A model generated the notes under the pieces. That model did not search any database. It saw only the letters and a program-made list of their open reading frames with translations, and had not been told where the DNA came from. This document shows, one piece after another, positions 16,548 to 24,898 of a stretch of 30,609 nt of DNA. The stretch comes from a virus. How positions within the stretch are numbered: position 1 is the first letter of the stretch; each line of letters opens with the position of its first letter. Location of the stretch: IMG/VR virus record IMGVR_UViG_3300008113_000281, positions 1 through 30,609 of that record; one strand, given 5' to 3'. Made by a program: the position numbers and the translations under genes.

Positions 16548-18844
16548 TATTGAACCCCAGCAATTTTACCGTCAGGGCCACGAATCACAGTCTTAGGTTG
16601 GTTAAGTTTATCCAGCAGCATAGATAGCATTTGTGCTAACTGCTGGTTGCTGTTGTACATATTCTCAATTGCAGGTTGTAATGGGTGGTTTTTCATGTCT
16701 GAATATCCTAATTGATCTTGCAAAATATTAGCCATCTGTACATTATCAGCATAAGCCGCTTCGCCAGTATCTAAACCTTGTGTGATGCGAGTGGTTTCAA
16801 TCTTGGCAGCATTGTTAAGGTAAGCAAGCAAGAGTTCTTTATTATTGCTGGAATCCATCTTGGTCTGCTCCAAGTCCATTTCCATCTGCATCTGCTCACG
16901 GTTACGCTGATCTTCCAACTGGAATTTAAGCTGATTCTCTTGCGCTTGGTACTCTTGTTTAGCCTTCTCAAGTTCCATTTGACCTTGTAACTTAGCTTGC
17001 TCAATTTGCTGCTGCATCTGCATTTTTTGTTGCTCTGCCTGTATTTTGGCTTGCTCAATTTGCATTTGCATCTGCATCTTCTGTTGTTCAGGTGATGGTG
17101 GCTTTGGTTGTCCTTCTTGGTCTTTAGCTTGTTGACGGAACTTATCTGCTGTTTCGTCAATCAAACCTTCCATGCCTTTACCAGCCTTAAATGCGGTTAC
17201 GCCAAACTTGAGCATCTCCATAAGCAATGGGGTAAGTTCAGGTGCGGCTTGCGCTGCTGGCAAGGCTGTTTGCATAAACTGGCTGACTGCGGTTAGGAAC
17301 TCTACACGATCCTGTTTTTCTTGTTGCTCATCCTGATAGATCATGGAATCGCTAGTGACTTCAATACGGAAGTTCTTAGCGGGTTCGTCTTTCAAAAGTT
17401 GCAATGCTTGTGGGATAAGTGCTTGATCTTGCGGGGATAATTGCATTGCACCGCTGATCTTAACAATAGTGTCATCGGTAAAGTGCTGGCAAATAATCTG
17501 CGCTTTGATCTGCAATAAGGCGGTAGCAAAGTTCACTACCTCATGTTGCATAGTCTTTAAACGCCCTGAAGCATTGTTTGACTTGATAATCTGTGCGCCA
17601 AGGGTTTCATTCGGATCGGTCTGACCACGCTGTATATCAGCAATGCCCATGATCTCGTAAATCTGACCTTTGACCTGCTCCATAGCCTGATAAGCCATGT
17701 TTAAGCCTTCAGCAATTGGGCGAATATCTACAAGGTTAATAGCCCCTTGTAATCCACCTTTTTCGCTAAATGCCGCATAGTTCTTAACTGGCAGCAATGC
17801 GTTGTTCTCGCCTTCGGTAAACAAACGGGCAAGGCTTGGCTCTGCCGCATCGTAAACACCCCGTACTTTAAGTGCTTGTATAAACCCGTCTATACGGTCT
17901 GCCAGCGTGTCTAGCTGTCTTGCTTGGTCTTGGTATAGAACATAGTCAGGAACAGGAATTAGGCTGTCTGTTGTAAGGGTAGAGAACATGGGTTTTGGGC
18001 AAGGCCAAAAGTTCTCAAGCTGTAATGGATCGTCACGGGTATCAAGAATCTTACCCATTGACTTGGATAGCCAAATCACTTGGCCTGTAGCTTTATCCCA
18101 AATCTCATAGATCAGGGCTTCCCGTGAACCTTCACCCATCTTTTCATTAAACGACTTGGATGTTTCAGGCTTGGTATCTAACGGTATCTTGCCGCCTAGT
18201 TCCTCGCCAAAGCGTTCTACAAGGGCTGCTCGCTCCATGTAAACTTTGCGCCATACTGCGGTGACTTCTTCCCATGTACGGGCAGTTGTCAATCCAAAGT
18301 CACGCCAGTAAACATAGTCAACAGGGGCGCACTCATACTCGATGCGCTCTTGATCTTCACGGTAAATGCCGCCTTCTGTTTCTGCTTCGTCTGTATCTTC
18401 AGTAACTTGAAATCCATCATCGGGCGCACCTTCTCCCATTCCAGCAGCTTGACCAACAATATGTGGCTCATAACGCACCCAAGCTGTACCACGCCCACCA
18501 AGTAAACGGTCTTGAACGCATTGCTTCATTGCGCTGGCATAGTCTTGATAATGCTCAATTTCGTACTCTAATGCCCGTTCAAGCATCATAGAAGCAACAC
18601 GACCAATTGGGTCGTTATCACGAAATCTACGGCTTACATCAGGTCTTGGCAGTCTTGCAAATACCGCTGGGGTAATGGTTTGTACATTGCTCCACAGAAT
18701 ATTGAACTTAGCCTGTGGGTTGTTGCGGCTACGGGATTCGTCACGGTAACGCTTAACGATCTTATCGGCACGACCTTCCCATTCTTTAAATGTACGCTCG
18801 TATTGAGCGATGCAGTTATACCAATCTTCGTAAGTGTGATCCAT
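16547..18844 (-). CDS. Portal protein, P22-type (765 aa)
   Basis: The large protein has features of podovirus portals: MDHTYEDWYNCIAQYERTFKEWEGRADK, VKRYRDESRSRNNPQAKFNILWSNVQTITPAVFARLPRPDVSRRF, LEYEIEHYQDYASAMKQCVQDRLLGGRGTAW, YEYAPVDYVYWRDFGLTTART-like segments, and PVPDYVLYQDQARQLDTLADRIDGFIQALKVRGVYDA. Residues about 605-700 form a long glutamine-rich helix (KMQMQMQIEQAKIQAEQQKMQ), comparable to the C-terminal barrel/coiled extension of P22-like portals. It follows the large terminase with a 2-base gap, the normal order. It forms the dodecameric ring through which DNA enters and leaves the head. Confidence 0.88.
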   Translation of the reverse strand: MDHTYEDWYNCIAQYERTFKEWEGRADKIVKRYRDESRSRNNPQAKFNILWSNVQTITPAVFARLPRPDVSRRFRDNDPIGRVASMMLERALEYEIEHYQDYASAMKQCVQDRLLGGRGTAWVRYEPHIVGQAAGMGEGAPDDGFQVTEDTDEAETEGGIYREDQERIEYECAPVDYVYWRDFGLTTARTWEEVTAVWRKVYMERAALVERFGEELGGKIPLDTKPETSKSFNEKMGEGSREALIYEIWDKATGQVIWLSKSMGKILDTRDDPLQLENFWPCPKPMFSTLTTDSLIPVPDYVLYQDQARQLDTLADRIDGFIQALKVRGVYDAAEPSLARLFTEGENNALLPVKNYAAFSEKGGLQGAINLVDIRPIAEGLNMAYQAMEQVKGQIYEIMGIADIQRGQTDPNETLGAQIIKSNNASGRLKTMQHEVVNFATALLQIKAQIICQHFTDDTIVKISGAMQLSPQDQALIPQALQLLKDEPAKNFRIEVTSDSMIYQDEQQEKQDRVEFLTAVSQFMQTALPAAQAAPELTPLLMEMLKFGVTAFKAGKGMEGLIDETADKFRQQAKDQEGQPKPPSPEQQKMQMQMQIEQAKIQAEQQKMQMQQQIEQAKLQGQMELEKAKQEYQAQENQLKFQLEDQRNREQMQMEMDLEQTKMDSSNNKELLLAYLNNAAKIETTRITQGLDTGEAAYADNVQMANILQDQLGYSDMKNHPLQPAIENMYNSNQQLAQMLSMLLDKLNQPKTVIRGPDGKIAGVQ

Positions 18845-18846
18845 GC

Positions 18847-20187
18847 TTATATCCTAGTATTCGTGATTTTGGGGGTAGATTTCCACATTTCGTTTAGGGT
18901 TACATCCGTTTGCCCGACATGAAGGCCTTTAACTCTTGAATCCGACAGGATAGGGCTATCCTCGTCTTTCCATACAATGCTGAGATAGCGGAACGCATCC
19001 GCTGAGTGGCTTGTCCAATCATGTTTAGGGCGATCCCTAAATACTTTTTTATCATCATCCCACTCTCGTTGATATTGACGCAAACATTCGATTCCTTCTT
19101 CACATCTATTATCAAACCAAGCACGAGTTAATGCAAGTCGTGTTGCTTGTATTCCGTCTTGTAATGACAGATTTGGTACGATTTTTAGATGTTTTATGTC
19201 AATTTTTGCAGAAATCTGCTCGATTATGCTCTTTCCACCGCTTGCTAGTGTTTTTGCTCTAGCGTCATGGGGCAGGTAATGGTAGCCATATTTGTACCCA
19301 AACTCATCCTCTTTTTGCTGCAATAGCATGGTGTAAAACGGTATGGCTTGACCGTTGCTGGAATGGTGATCGAGTACCCGTATCTCCCCATAAACCACCT
19401 GAAACCACCAAATACTTGTGCTGTCGTTAAAGCCTAAGTCCCAAGCAGTATGGCAAGGGAACATCGGGTCATAGTCTACGGTGGTAATGCGCTCAAGATC
19501 GGTAAGTCTACGCATTTCCTGACCATAAAACGCCCCAAGAATGGCAGCTTCAAAGCTACAAAGAAACTCTTGCTCGTACTGGTTATCTGACATAGAAGCC
19601 TTGGCATCGTCTAATTCTGACTGCGCCAGCAGGTTGGTTTGGTCTGCCCGTAGCACTTTTACATACCAATTGGGCTTTTTAGTGGCCTCGTTGTATATAT
19701 CGTAAAAGGCGTTATGCCCCTTTGGTGTCCCAATGAATGTGGCCCAGCCAAGGCGGTCTGCCAATAATGGCCTAATAATCTCACCCCATAACGATGGTTT
19801 CATATCAGCCATTTCGTCTAAAACTACGCCATCCAAGAAGTTTCCACGCAAAGAATCAGGGTTATCTGCGCCAAATAGCCTAATCCGTGCGCCATTGACC
19901 AGTTCAACCCATAACTCAGATTGGTTGGATTTTGCTAATACAGGCTCGGAAAAGCGTTCCAAGTACCGCCAAGCAACTGATTTAGCCTGACTGTAATACG
20001 GGGCAATGTAGGCGTATTGGGCGTGTGGCTTGTTTTCTAGCAGGGCTTTGACGATTAGGTCGTTAATACACGCTACGGTCTTGCCACAACGCCTGTGAGC
20101 CACGATTACTGCCCAGCGTTCTTTACGGCTGTGGTAGTCCTCAAAAACGCTTCTAGGGCGGTATTTTAGCTTTATGTCCTTACTCAT
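18847..20187 (-). CDS. Terminase large subunit (446 aa)
   Basis: The packaging motor. The ATPase domain has a Walker A-type AHRRCGKT (residues 30-37), Walker B VVLDE (121-125), and the coupling motif FIGTPKGHNAF at 151-161. The nuclease domain has acidic residues in AWDLGFND (D250), HDARAKT (D308) and SHSADAFRYL (D397), the usual RNase H-like triad. It overlaps the terminase small subunit by 8 bases and precedes the portal by 2 bases. It cuts concatemeric DNA and drives it into the procapsid through the portal. Whether packaging is headful or cohesive-end cannot be told from the sequence alone. Confidence 0.93.
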   Translation of the reverse strand: MSKDIKLKYRPRSVFEDYHSRKERWAVIVAHRRCGKTVACINDLIVKALLENKPHAQYAYIAPYYSQAKSVAWRYLERFSEPVLAKSNQSELWVELVNGARIRLFGADNPDSLRGNFLDGVVLDEMADMKPSLWGEIIRPLLADRLGWATFIGTPKGHNAFYDIYNEATKKPNWYVKVLRADQTNLLAQSELDDAKASMSDNQYEQEFLCSFEAAILGAFYGQEMRRLTDLERITTVDYDPMFPCHTAWDLGFNDSTSIWWFQVVYGEIRVLDHHSSNGQAIPFYTMLLQQKEDEFGYKYGYHYLPHDARAKTLASGGKSIIEQISAKIDIKHLKIVPNLSLQDGIQATRLALTRAWFDNRCEEGIECLRQYQREWDDDKKVFRDRPKHDWTSHSADAFRYLSIVWKDEDSPILSDSRVKGLHVGQTDVTLNEMWKSTPKITNTRI

Positions 20188-20515
20188 CTGCCCATGAGAT
20201 TCTTAGTTCACCACCGTTGCTGCCAGTAACCTCGTTCACTTGCGTTTCTTTCCATCTTGCCCGTGTCTTTAGCCAAAAGATAGCCGCAGCCGTATTGCCC
20301 TTTTTGGCTTGGCTAAACAATGTACCTGCAATGGCAGCGTTAGCGTCTATACGCCCTTCGTCTAATTCATCCTTGTAATACTTAACCAAGGTATCGGCAC
20401 TAATCTTTAGCCTTGTTGCAATGTCCTCATGGGGGCAGCCTAGGGCAGAAAGGCGTTTAACCTGCTCTTGGGTGTCTTTTGTAGGTTTGTGTGGGGGTCT
20501 GCCTTTTTCAGCCAT
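20180..20515 (-). CDS. Terminase small subunit (111 aa)
   Basis: The start is placed at ATG 20515 (MAEKGRPPHKPTKD), immediately after the methyltransferase stop at 20520-20518. Residues 18-45 (VKRLSALGCPHEDIATRLKISADTLVKYY) form a helix-turn-helix for binding the packaging site. The rest includes LFSQAKKGNTAAAIFWLKTRARWKE, very typical of small terminase subunits that oligomerise through this segment. It overlaps the large subunit by 8 bases. It would recognise the phage DNA and load the large subunit. A nearby methyltransferase is suggestive of coordination at the packaging site, but this is only an idea. Confidence 0.85.
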   Translation of the reverse strand: MAEKGRPPHKPTKDTQEQVKRLSALGCPHEDIATRLKISADTLVKYYKDELDEGRIDANAAIAGTLFSQAKKGNTAAAIFWLKTRARWKETQVNEVTGSNGGELRISWADE

Positions 20516-20517
20516 TT

Positions 20518-21729
20518 TTATAACTCCGCTAAAACAGCTTGTTTGCCTGTGAAATCTTCCCAACGCTTAACTATTACATCGCAGTATTTAGGGTCTAATT
20601 CCATAACTCTAGCGTGTCTGCCTATTTTTTCAGCAGCAAGCATAGTGCTACCGCTACCACCAAAAACATCCAAAATAACATCGCCTGCCTTACTACTGTT
20701 AATAATTGCTTTTTCTACAAGTTCAACGGGCTTTTGTGTAGGATGTACATATTTACCAGTAGCACCTCTACTCATGTACCAAATATCAGATTGAGCCTTA
20801 TCTCCATACCAAGAATCGCCTTTAGAGTAAAAAATAAACTCATGCTGTGGCCTGTAATTGGATAACCCTAGCCCAATTGATTTTTTATCCCAAACTATGC
20901 AAGCTGATGTTTTTAAGCCACATTGGTTCATAGCCGCTTCAAATTCGCTATATGTTCTCCACGGAAAACATACATAAAATGATGCGCCAGCCTTAGTAGT
21001 AGCAACGGCTGATGCCAAAGCATCCCTAATTAGCTGTATTAAATCATCGCCAGTTTTGTCATCATTTTTAATAACACCAAATTTTTTAACTGTTCCATCA
21101 TTACTGCCTATTGCCCCAGCCCTACCGCCACCATAACTCATTCCATATGGGGGGTCAGTAAACACCATATCTGCCTTTTGACCATCCATTAGGTTATCTA
21201 CCGCATCAATGCTGGTACTATCACCGCACATAAGTCTATGATTTCCAAGGATATATATATCGCCTAGCTTGGTTTTTGGTTCTTCAGGTACATCAGGCAC
21301 AGCATCTTCATCTGTTAAGCCATCTGTACCTTCGATTACATTTAGTAAAGCATCAAGTTCTTTATCATCAAAGCCTGTAAGCGTTAGATCAAAACCTTCA
21401 TCTTCTAGGTCTTTCATCTCAATCGATAGCATTGCTGTGTCCCACCCTGCATTCATAGCCAGCTTATTGTCAGCAATGATGTAAGCCTTCTTTTGGCTTT
21501 CAGTCATATCTGAGCAATCAATTGTGGGTACTTTGTCTAGCCCTAGCTTTTGGGCGGCCATTAATCTGCCATGCCCAGCAATAATGCCGACCCCGTCTAC
21601 CAATATAGGGTTTCTGAAACCAAATTCTTTAATGCTGGCGGCAATTTGCCCTACTTGTTCAGGGCTGTGGGTTCTGCTGTTCTTTGCGTAAGGAATTAGC
21701 TTATTTACAGCGACTTCTTTTATTTGCAT
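20518..21729 (-). CDS. ParB-like domain fused to N4/N6 DNA methyltransferase (403 aa)
   Basis: Residues 1-110 form a ParB/sulfiredoxin-like domain (EVAVNKLIPYAKNSRTH, QIAASIKEFGFRNPILVD, IAGHGRLMAAQKLGLDKVP). The catalytic part has TDPPYGMSYGGG with DPPY at 192-195, a target-recognition region, and VFGGSGSTMLAAEKIGR (FGGSGS at 356-361), which binds S-adenosylmethionine. DPPY before FGGSGS marks a beta-class amino-methyltransferase. The same fusion is common in phages; no partner restriction enzyme is seen, so it is an orphan. It may protect phage DNA or mark it for packaging, since it lies just upstream of the terminase genes. Confidence 0.88.
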   Translation of the reverse strand: MQIKEVAVNKLIPYAKNSRTHSPEQVGQIAASIKEFGFRNPILVDGVGIIAGHGRLMAAQKLGLDKVPTIDCSDMTESQKKAYIIADNKLAMNAGWDTAMLSIEMKDLEDEGFDLTLTGFDDKELDALLNVIEGTDGLTDEDAVPDVPEEPKTKLGDIYILGNHRLMCGDSTSIDAVDNLMDGQKADMVFTDPPYGMSYGGGRAGAIGSNDGTVKKFGVIKNDDKTGDDLIQLIRDALASAVATTKAGASFYVCFPWRTYSEFEAAMNQCGLKTSACIVWDKKSIGLGLSNYRPQHEFIFYSKGDSWYGDKAQSDIWYMSRGATGKYVHPTQKPVELVEKAIINSSKAGDVILDVFGGSGSTMLAAEKIGRHARVMELDPKYCDVIVKRWEDFTGKQAVLAEL

Positions 21730-21769
21730 ATTTAACCAAGTAGTTAGTTAATGATGCTTAATTCTACTA

Positions 21770-21928
21770 CTATTTGACCTCTTTATCTAGGTCTTTAAGT
21801 TTGTTGGCAATGGCGGCTCTGCGCTCTAAACGCAAACGCTGTTGCTTTTCAAGGGTAGATTCATGCTGTGGGCGCAGCATGGCATCTTCTTTTTTGTATT
21901 TGCGGCTCATAGGGGTAATTGGTGTCAT
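21770..21928 (-). CDS. Small basic protein of unknown function (52 aa)
   Basis: Reads MTPITPMSRKYKKEDAMLRP, then HESTLEKQQRLRLERRAAIAN and KLKDLDKEVK. The second half is rich in Arg, Lys, Glu and Leu and should form one long helix. The start shares one base with the upstream stop (TAATG), consistent with coupled translation. It belongs to a run of four short basic proteins between the ferritin-like gene and the methyltransferase. I know no function. Confidence 0.5.
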   Translation of the reverse strand: MTPITPMSRKYKKEDAMLRPQHESTLEKQQRLRLERRAAIANKLKDLDKEVK

Positions 21929-22113
21929 TACATATCCTTCATCTTGTCACGAATCATGTCTTTACGGCTTTGTGGTTTAGCAGTCTTAGCGGCATCTTTA
22001 AAGTCTTGTGCGCTGGGTCTGCCTTCTGCGCCTTTTTTAGCCATCTTTTCGCCCGAACCAGCCTTAATGCGTTCCCGTTTAGCGTGAATATTTGCGTATA
22101 GTCCGTTTTTCAT
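21928..22113 (-). CDS. Small conserved phage protein, MKNGLYANIHAKRE type (61 aa)
   Basis: The start is set at ATG 22113 (MKNGLYANIHAKRERIKAGS), because it shares one base with the stop of the upstream gene. A longer reading frame upstream overlaps that gene heavily. The motif NGLYANIHAKRERIKAGSGEKM and the following GRPSAQDFKDAAKTAK recur in small proteins of many phages and in plasmid-like contexts, but I know no function. It is strongly basic. It lies beside another basic conserved protein, suggesting a shared DNA- or virion-associated role; this is inferred only from composition and position. Confidence 0.7.
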   Translation of the reverse strand: MKNGLYANIHAKRERIKAGSGEKMAKKGAEGRPSAQDFKDAAKTAKPQSRKDMIRDKMKDM

Positions 22114-22379
22114 TAGCATTTCCACCTTGCTCTTGCTGCTTTTCCCCGTTCCCCAGTCCATCCTGCTGACCTTGCACAGAAGCTATCGTGTCTTGGGCCA
22201 CTAGACTGTGGTGCTTGTAAATTAGCGTTGTTCTTGGCGTTGTATGCTTTGCGCCCTGCTGCGGTCATACCTGCGCCTTCTTCTACTGATTGGTAATGAC
22301 GCCCTTTGCCTTTAGTTGTCTTGGCAATAGGCTTATCGTGCTTTTCTACTGCGGCACGAATGTCATCCCGTCTACTCAT
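22113..22379 (-). CDS. Small conserved phage protein with RWKC end (88 aa)
   Basis: The core SVEEGAGMTAAGRKAYNAKNN, followed by SFCARSAGWTGERGKAARARWKC, is a signature that I recognise from a short conserved phage protein (DUF6321-like; I am unsure of the number). It carries two cysteines in the C-terminal part. It has many basic residues and should bind nucleic acid or virion parts, which is an inference. Its start overlaps the previous stop as ATGA, and it belongs to the same run of small proteins. Confidence 0.65.
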   Translation of the reverse strand: MSRRDDIRAAVEKHDKPIAKTTKGKGRHYQSVEEGAGMTAAGRKAYNAKNNANLQAPQSSGPRHDSFCARSAGWTGERGKAARARWKC

Positions 22380-22561
22380 GCTTTTTCTTCGATGTACTTA
22401 GCGTAGGCATCTTCTAGCTTGGCTTTGCGGCTACCTTTGGCGTTTTCCCGTTGTACTGACAAGGCAATCGCTAGACTTTGTTTCTTAGATTTGCCTGATT
22501 GACGCTCTTTGTCGTAATTTTTACCGACTGCTTCTGCGCTACCTGATTTGACGAGTGGCAT
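22376..22561 (-). CDS. Small basic conserved phage protein (61 aa)
   Basis: Reads MPLVKSGSAEAVGKNYDKER and QSGKSKKQSLAIALSVQREN. The MPLxKSGSxxAVGxNxxxExxxGKxxKQAxAIALSVxR pattern is a small conserved phage family that I know (DUF6496-like). Its function is unknown. The C-terminal part (SRKAKLEDAYAKYIEEK) is helical and charged. It overlaps the downstream gene by ATGA and is preceded by AAGGA about 5 bases before the start. Confidence 0.65.
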   Translation of the reverse strand: MPLVKSGSAEAVGKNYDKERQSGKSKKQSLAIALSVQRENAKGSRKAKLEDAYAKYIEEKA

Positions 22562-22571
22562 AAATATCCTT

Positions 22572-22928
22572 TTATTTCAAGAACTTAAGTTTGTAAGTGG
22601 TGGTGTTGATAAGGTCTGCAATCTCATCAATGATGTTCTGTAGTTCGCTGTCTTGCGGCAGGTCTTGGCGGGCTTCTTTAACGAAACTTTGCAAAGATTC
22701 TAGGTAGCGGATTGGGTCTTTAGGCTGGTGGTACACGCTTGGGAAGCTGGTGAACTTGCCGTATTTGCCCATATAAGATTCAGCAAAGGTGTCGGTCAGA
22801 TCAACGATACTGTCGTAATACTCGGCTAAAGCAATATGTTTGGCGTAAGAATCAGTAGACCAATGGAAAAAATGGGTGTTAGTCGCTGAATGAAGCATTG
22901 TTGCTAGGAATAAAGCGCAATTTTCCAT
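22572..22928 (-). CDS. Ferritin/Dps-like fold protein, DUF5856-like (118 aa)
   Basis: LFLATMLHSATNTHFFHWSTDSYAKHIALAEYYDSIVDLTDTFAE recalls the family of short phage proteins that I know as DUF5856, with a ferritin-like four-helix pattern resembling Dps. The stretch includes His13, His19 and His22, Asp, Glu and His31 that would be in the metal-site position of Dps-like folds. Whether iron is bound is unknown. It ends with two further helices (LESLQSFVKEARQDLPQ, ELQNIIDEIADLINTTTYKL). At 118 residues it is smaller than true Dps. It may bind DNA or act in a scaffold role. The RusA gene is 9 bases upstream. Confidence 0.6.
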   Translation of the reverse strand: MENCALFLATMLHSATNTHFFHWSTDSYAKHIALAEYYDSIVDLTDTFAESYMGKYGKFTSFPSVYHQPKDPIRYLESLQSFVKEARQDLPQDSELQNIIDEIADLINTTTYKLKFLK

Positions 22929-22936
22929 ACAAATCC

Positions 22937-23314
22937 TTATGTTATGGGGGTAGTTTCCTCTATTTTATCAAGAATATCAATACATACCAAGCAACCGCCA
23001 CCTTTTTTTATTTCGCCACGCTCGATCAATAAAATGTCTATTTGTTCGTCATCGTCAAATACGCCTGCATCGCTTAGTGCATCCCATAGGGCCTTTATGC
23101 GATTGTCAATGTCTTGCTTCCTGCGGTCACGGGGGTATAGGACTACCTTCATCTCTAGCCGTGCATTACCTAGCTTGGGCACACGGTACTCAACCACATA
23201 ATCGCTAACCTGCGCTTTAAACTCCTTCCCAGCCTTGCTTATACCCATTCTGTTGCGGAAAATGGTGCGGTAGCTGTTTACGCTGGGCGGCAATGGCAGG
23301 TTAAGTACGATCAT
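22937..23314 (-). CDS. RusA-like Holliday-junction resolvase (125 aa)
   Basis: The whole protein follows the RusA family: LNLPLPPSVNSYRTIFRNRM at the start, KAGKEFKAQV, and the key motif QDIDNRIKALWDALSDAG (residues 67-84) with Asp68, Asp70 and Lys74, then VFDDDEQIDI with Asp residues 87-89. These acidic residues bind the metal that cuts four-way junctions. It is close to the typical length (about 120). It starts right after the PP-loop gene stop, sharing the transcript. In phages it resolves branched DNA before packaging. Confidence 0.9.
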   Translation of the reverse strand: MIVLNLPLPPSVNSYRTIFRNRMGISKAGKEFKAQVSDYVVEYRVPKLGNARLEMKVVLYPRDRRKQDIDNRIKALWDALSDAGVFDDDEQIDILLIERGEIKKGGGCLVCIDILDKIEETTPIT

Positions 23315-24139
23315 TTAATCTCCGCAAAAACAAGCAATTGTTTCTTCGTCTGTTTCAAACATATCAGCTTGGTCGGCAGCGTAATCCATCATTTTTTGAT
23401 AACTTGGCCTATCTTTTCTAAAACTTGCACCATCGCCTTGAAATTTGCCTGATGAGTGGATTCTAGCTTCTTGTTTAGCCCACCAAATCGCTCGTTCAGG
23501 CTTTTCTGCAATCAGGCTTAATGTTTGTGGGTAACCCTTTAAAAAGCACAAATCACAGTTACCGTGATAGGTCTTGCCGTTAAAATTTGGCAAACCAAGG
23601 TCAAATGATTGTTCTTTCCAAAATTGTCCTACATCTCCAGCCGTAATACCAGCGGTGTAAAGCGGCACTCGTTCCCTAGCCATTTTCATGGCTCGTCTAG
23701 GCTCATCAGCACGAATACCTACCCAATCCATATTTTCATTGTGTTTCCAGCCTAAATGTTTTAAATACCTGTGAATTGTGCGTATTTTCAGTTCTGCCGT
23801 GCAAAACCGTGTGACTGGGTTAGGTAAATAGCTTTTTTTAGTAATTAACGCTTCAAATGGCTCACCATTGCGGCTGGCTGTATCAAAATCAATTAACTTC
23901 CATTTTGGGTCATCAAAAGTATATTCAAGCCATGTAATTGGCACATTCCAGTTAGCTTGGCAATCTCGTACAAACTCTAAAGTTGCTTCTTCTTCCTTGC
24001 CAGTATTGGCAAAAGTAACAATAGCATCTTCAGGTAACCCGTTATTTGACTGTAATATGCGCCAAAGCATATAACCCGATGTACGACCACCGCTAAAGCT
24101 AATAACGGTTGGTTCTATTATTTTAAAGGGATCATTCAC
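23315..24139 (-). CDS. PP-loop ATPase, PAPS reductase-like (274 aa)
   Basis: The PP-loop SFSGGRTSG (residues 14-22) binds the pyrophosphate of ATP or PAPS. TFANTGKEEEATLEF at 42-56 and the cysteine-bearing TRFCTAELK (Cys113) belong to the CysH-like adenine-nucleotide hydrolase fold. Further cysteines (195, 198 and 270, 272) could form a metal or Fe-S site. The family includes PAPS reductases, tRNA thiolases and DndC-like DNA phosphorothioation enzymes, and the right member cannot be chosen by eye. It lies between Ref-like nuclease and RusA. No partner dnd or cys gene is in the window. It overlaps the Ref-like gene by 8 bases. Confidence 0.85.
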   Translation of the reverse strand: MNDPFKIIEPTVISFSGGRTSGYMLWRILQSNNGLPEDAIVTFANTGKEEEATLEFVRDCQANWNVPITWLEYTFDDPKWKLIDFDTASRNGEPFEALITKKSYLPNPVTRFCTAELKIRTIHRYLKHLGWKHNENMDWVGIRADEPRRAMKMARERVPLYTAGITAGDVGQFWKEQSFDLGLPNFNGKTYHGNCDLCFLKGYPQTLSLIAEKPERAIWWAKQEARIHSSGKFQGDGASFRKDRPSYQKMMDYAADQADMFETDEETIACFCGD

Positions 24140-24407
24140 CGATTAAATCCAAGGTTTGCTCAAGTAGCTGCTCTTCAGATATGCCATATTCCCGTTCAAA
24201 TCGCTTGCGGCCCATTTCGTGAATTGAGGTATTTGATCCTCTGTGATGATAGGTGCAGAGGGGGATAACAGGCGCATCGCTTCGTCTACCACCTCTTCTA
24301 ATGTGATGGAGTTCCGCTGGCGTTCCCTCAGAGCCGAGATGCCTACATAGTGAGCATCCCAGTTCAGCAATTTTTCGGTAGGTTTCTTTTTGGGCTTTTG
24401 TGGGCAT
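24132..24407 (-). CDS. Ref/DUF968-like HNH nuclease (91 aa)
   Basis: The key part is ELHHIRRGGRR (His34, His35), followed by VIPLCTYHHRGSNTSIHEMGRKRFEREYG (Cys51, His54, His55, His63), and an upstream CSLCRH (Cys18, Cys21). This is the zinc-bound HNH-like pattern of the P1 Ref / DUF968 family, DNA nucleases, some of which need RecA. The start at 24407 abuts the stop of the upstream gene (TAA-ATG). A competing frame from 24421 is not coding-like. It is followed by the PP-loop and RusA genes. A role in recombination or in cutting host DNA is plausible. Confidence 0.78.
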   Translation of the reverse strand: MPTKAQKETYRKIAELGCSLCRHLGSEGTPAELHHIRRGGRRSDAPVIPLCTYHHRGSNTSIHEMGRKRFEREYGISEEQLLEQTLDLIGE

Positions 24408-24572
24408 TTAGCTGTTGGCATTGTCTACGCTGCGTTGTTCTAGTTTTTCTGCTGATTCTGCAATATCTACTGCAATTTCCATAATAAGCACTTTGTCGTT
24501 TTGGGCAAGTGCTGTTTCGTACATTTTTACAAGTGATTTAAGTATAAGTAATTCTTCAGCTAGGTTAATCAT
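24408..24572 (-). CDS. Small helical protein (54 aa)
   Basis: MINLAEELLILKSLVKMYET, then LAQNDKVLIMEIAVDIAESA and a short hydrophilic tail ending DNANS. Leucine, isoleucine, valine and glutamate repeat in a helix-like pattern, suggesting two amphipathic helices and likely oligomerisation. The start overlaps the upstream stop as ATGA, and the stop abuts the Ref-like start. No domain is recognised. Confidence 0.5.
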   Translation of the reverse strand: MINLAEELLILKSLVKMYETALAQNDKVLIMEIAVDIAESAEKLEQRSVDNANS

Positions 24573-24898
24573 CGTGTCATCTTTTCTAAGTTACGGTTGC
24601 TGGCCTGTTCTGTGCGCCAAGCATCAAAGCGCATTGTAGCGGCTGTAATCTGCCATTTTAGGGTTTCTGCTTGCTCTGTGGCTGCTCCAATTGCAACGCA
24701 CAAGTCTTGATACTCTTGGCTTGAATAGGCTTCACGCTCCTGACCTCCAAGGCTTTGCTCATTAGACTTCTTCATCATAATGGACTTTAGGCTTGACTTG
24801 TAGGCTTCTAGCTGTGCCAGTTGCCCTTTAGCCTCTGCGTACTTTGGTGCGTGTGTGTATATGTAATTGATTGCTTCGTGTGGATCGTATTCTGTCAT
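24569..24898 (-). CDS. Phage protein, coiled-coil (109 aa)
   Basis: The sequence runs EAINYIYTHAPKYAEAKGQLAQLEAYKSSLKSIMMKKSN, then GGQEREAYSSQEYQDLCVAIGAATEQAETLKWQITAATMRFDAWRTEQASNR. The pattern QEREAYxxxEYxxLxxGxxxATExxExLxWxxxAAxxRxxxWRTEQA is a widely found short phage protein that I recognise without a functional name. It is almost all helical. It lies among recombination and replication-type genes and is linked to both neighbours by ATGA overlaps. Confidence 0.7.
   Translation of the reverse strand: MTEYDPHEAINYIYTHAPKYAEAKGQLAQLEAYKSSLKSIMMKKSNEQSLGGQEREAYSSQEYQDLCVAIGAATEQAETLKWQITAATMRFDAWRTEQASNRNLEKMTR

Noticed and set aside
24143-24421. A 92-codon frame overlapping the Ref-like gene.
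   Set aside because: The other frame carries the zinc-ligand pattern and abuts the upstream stop; this one lacks coherent content.
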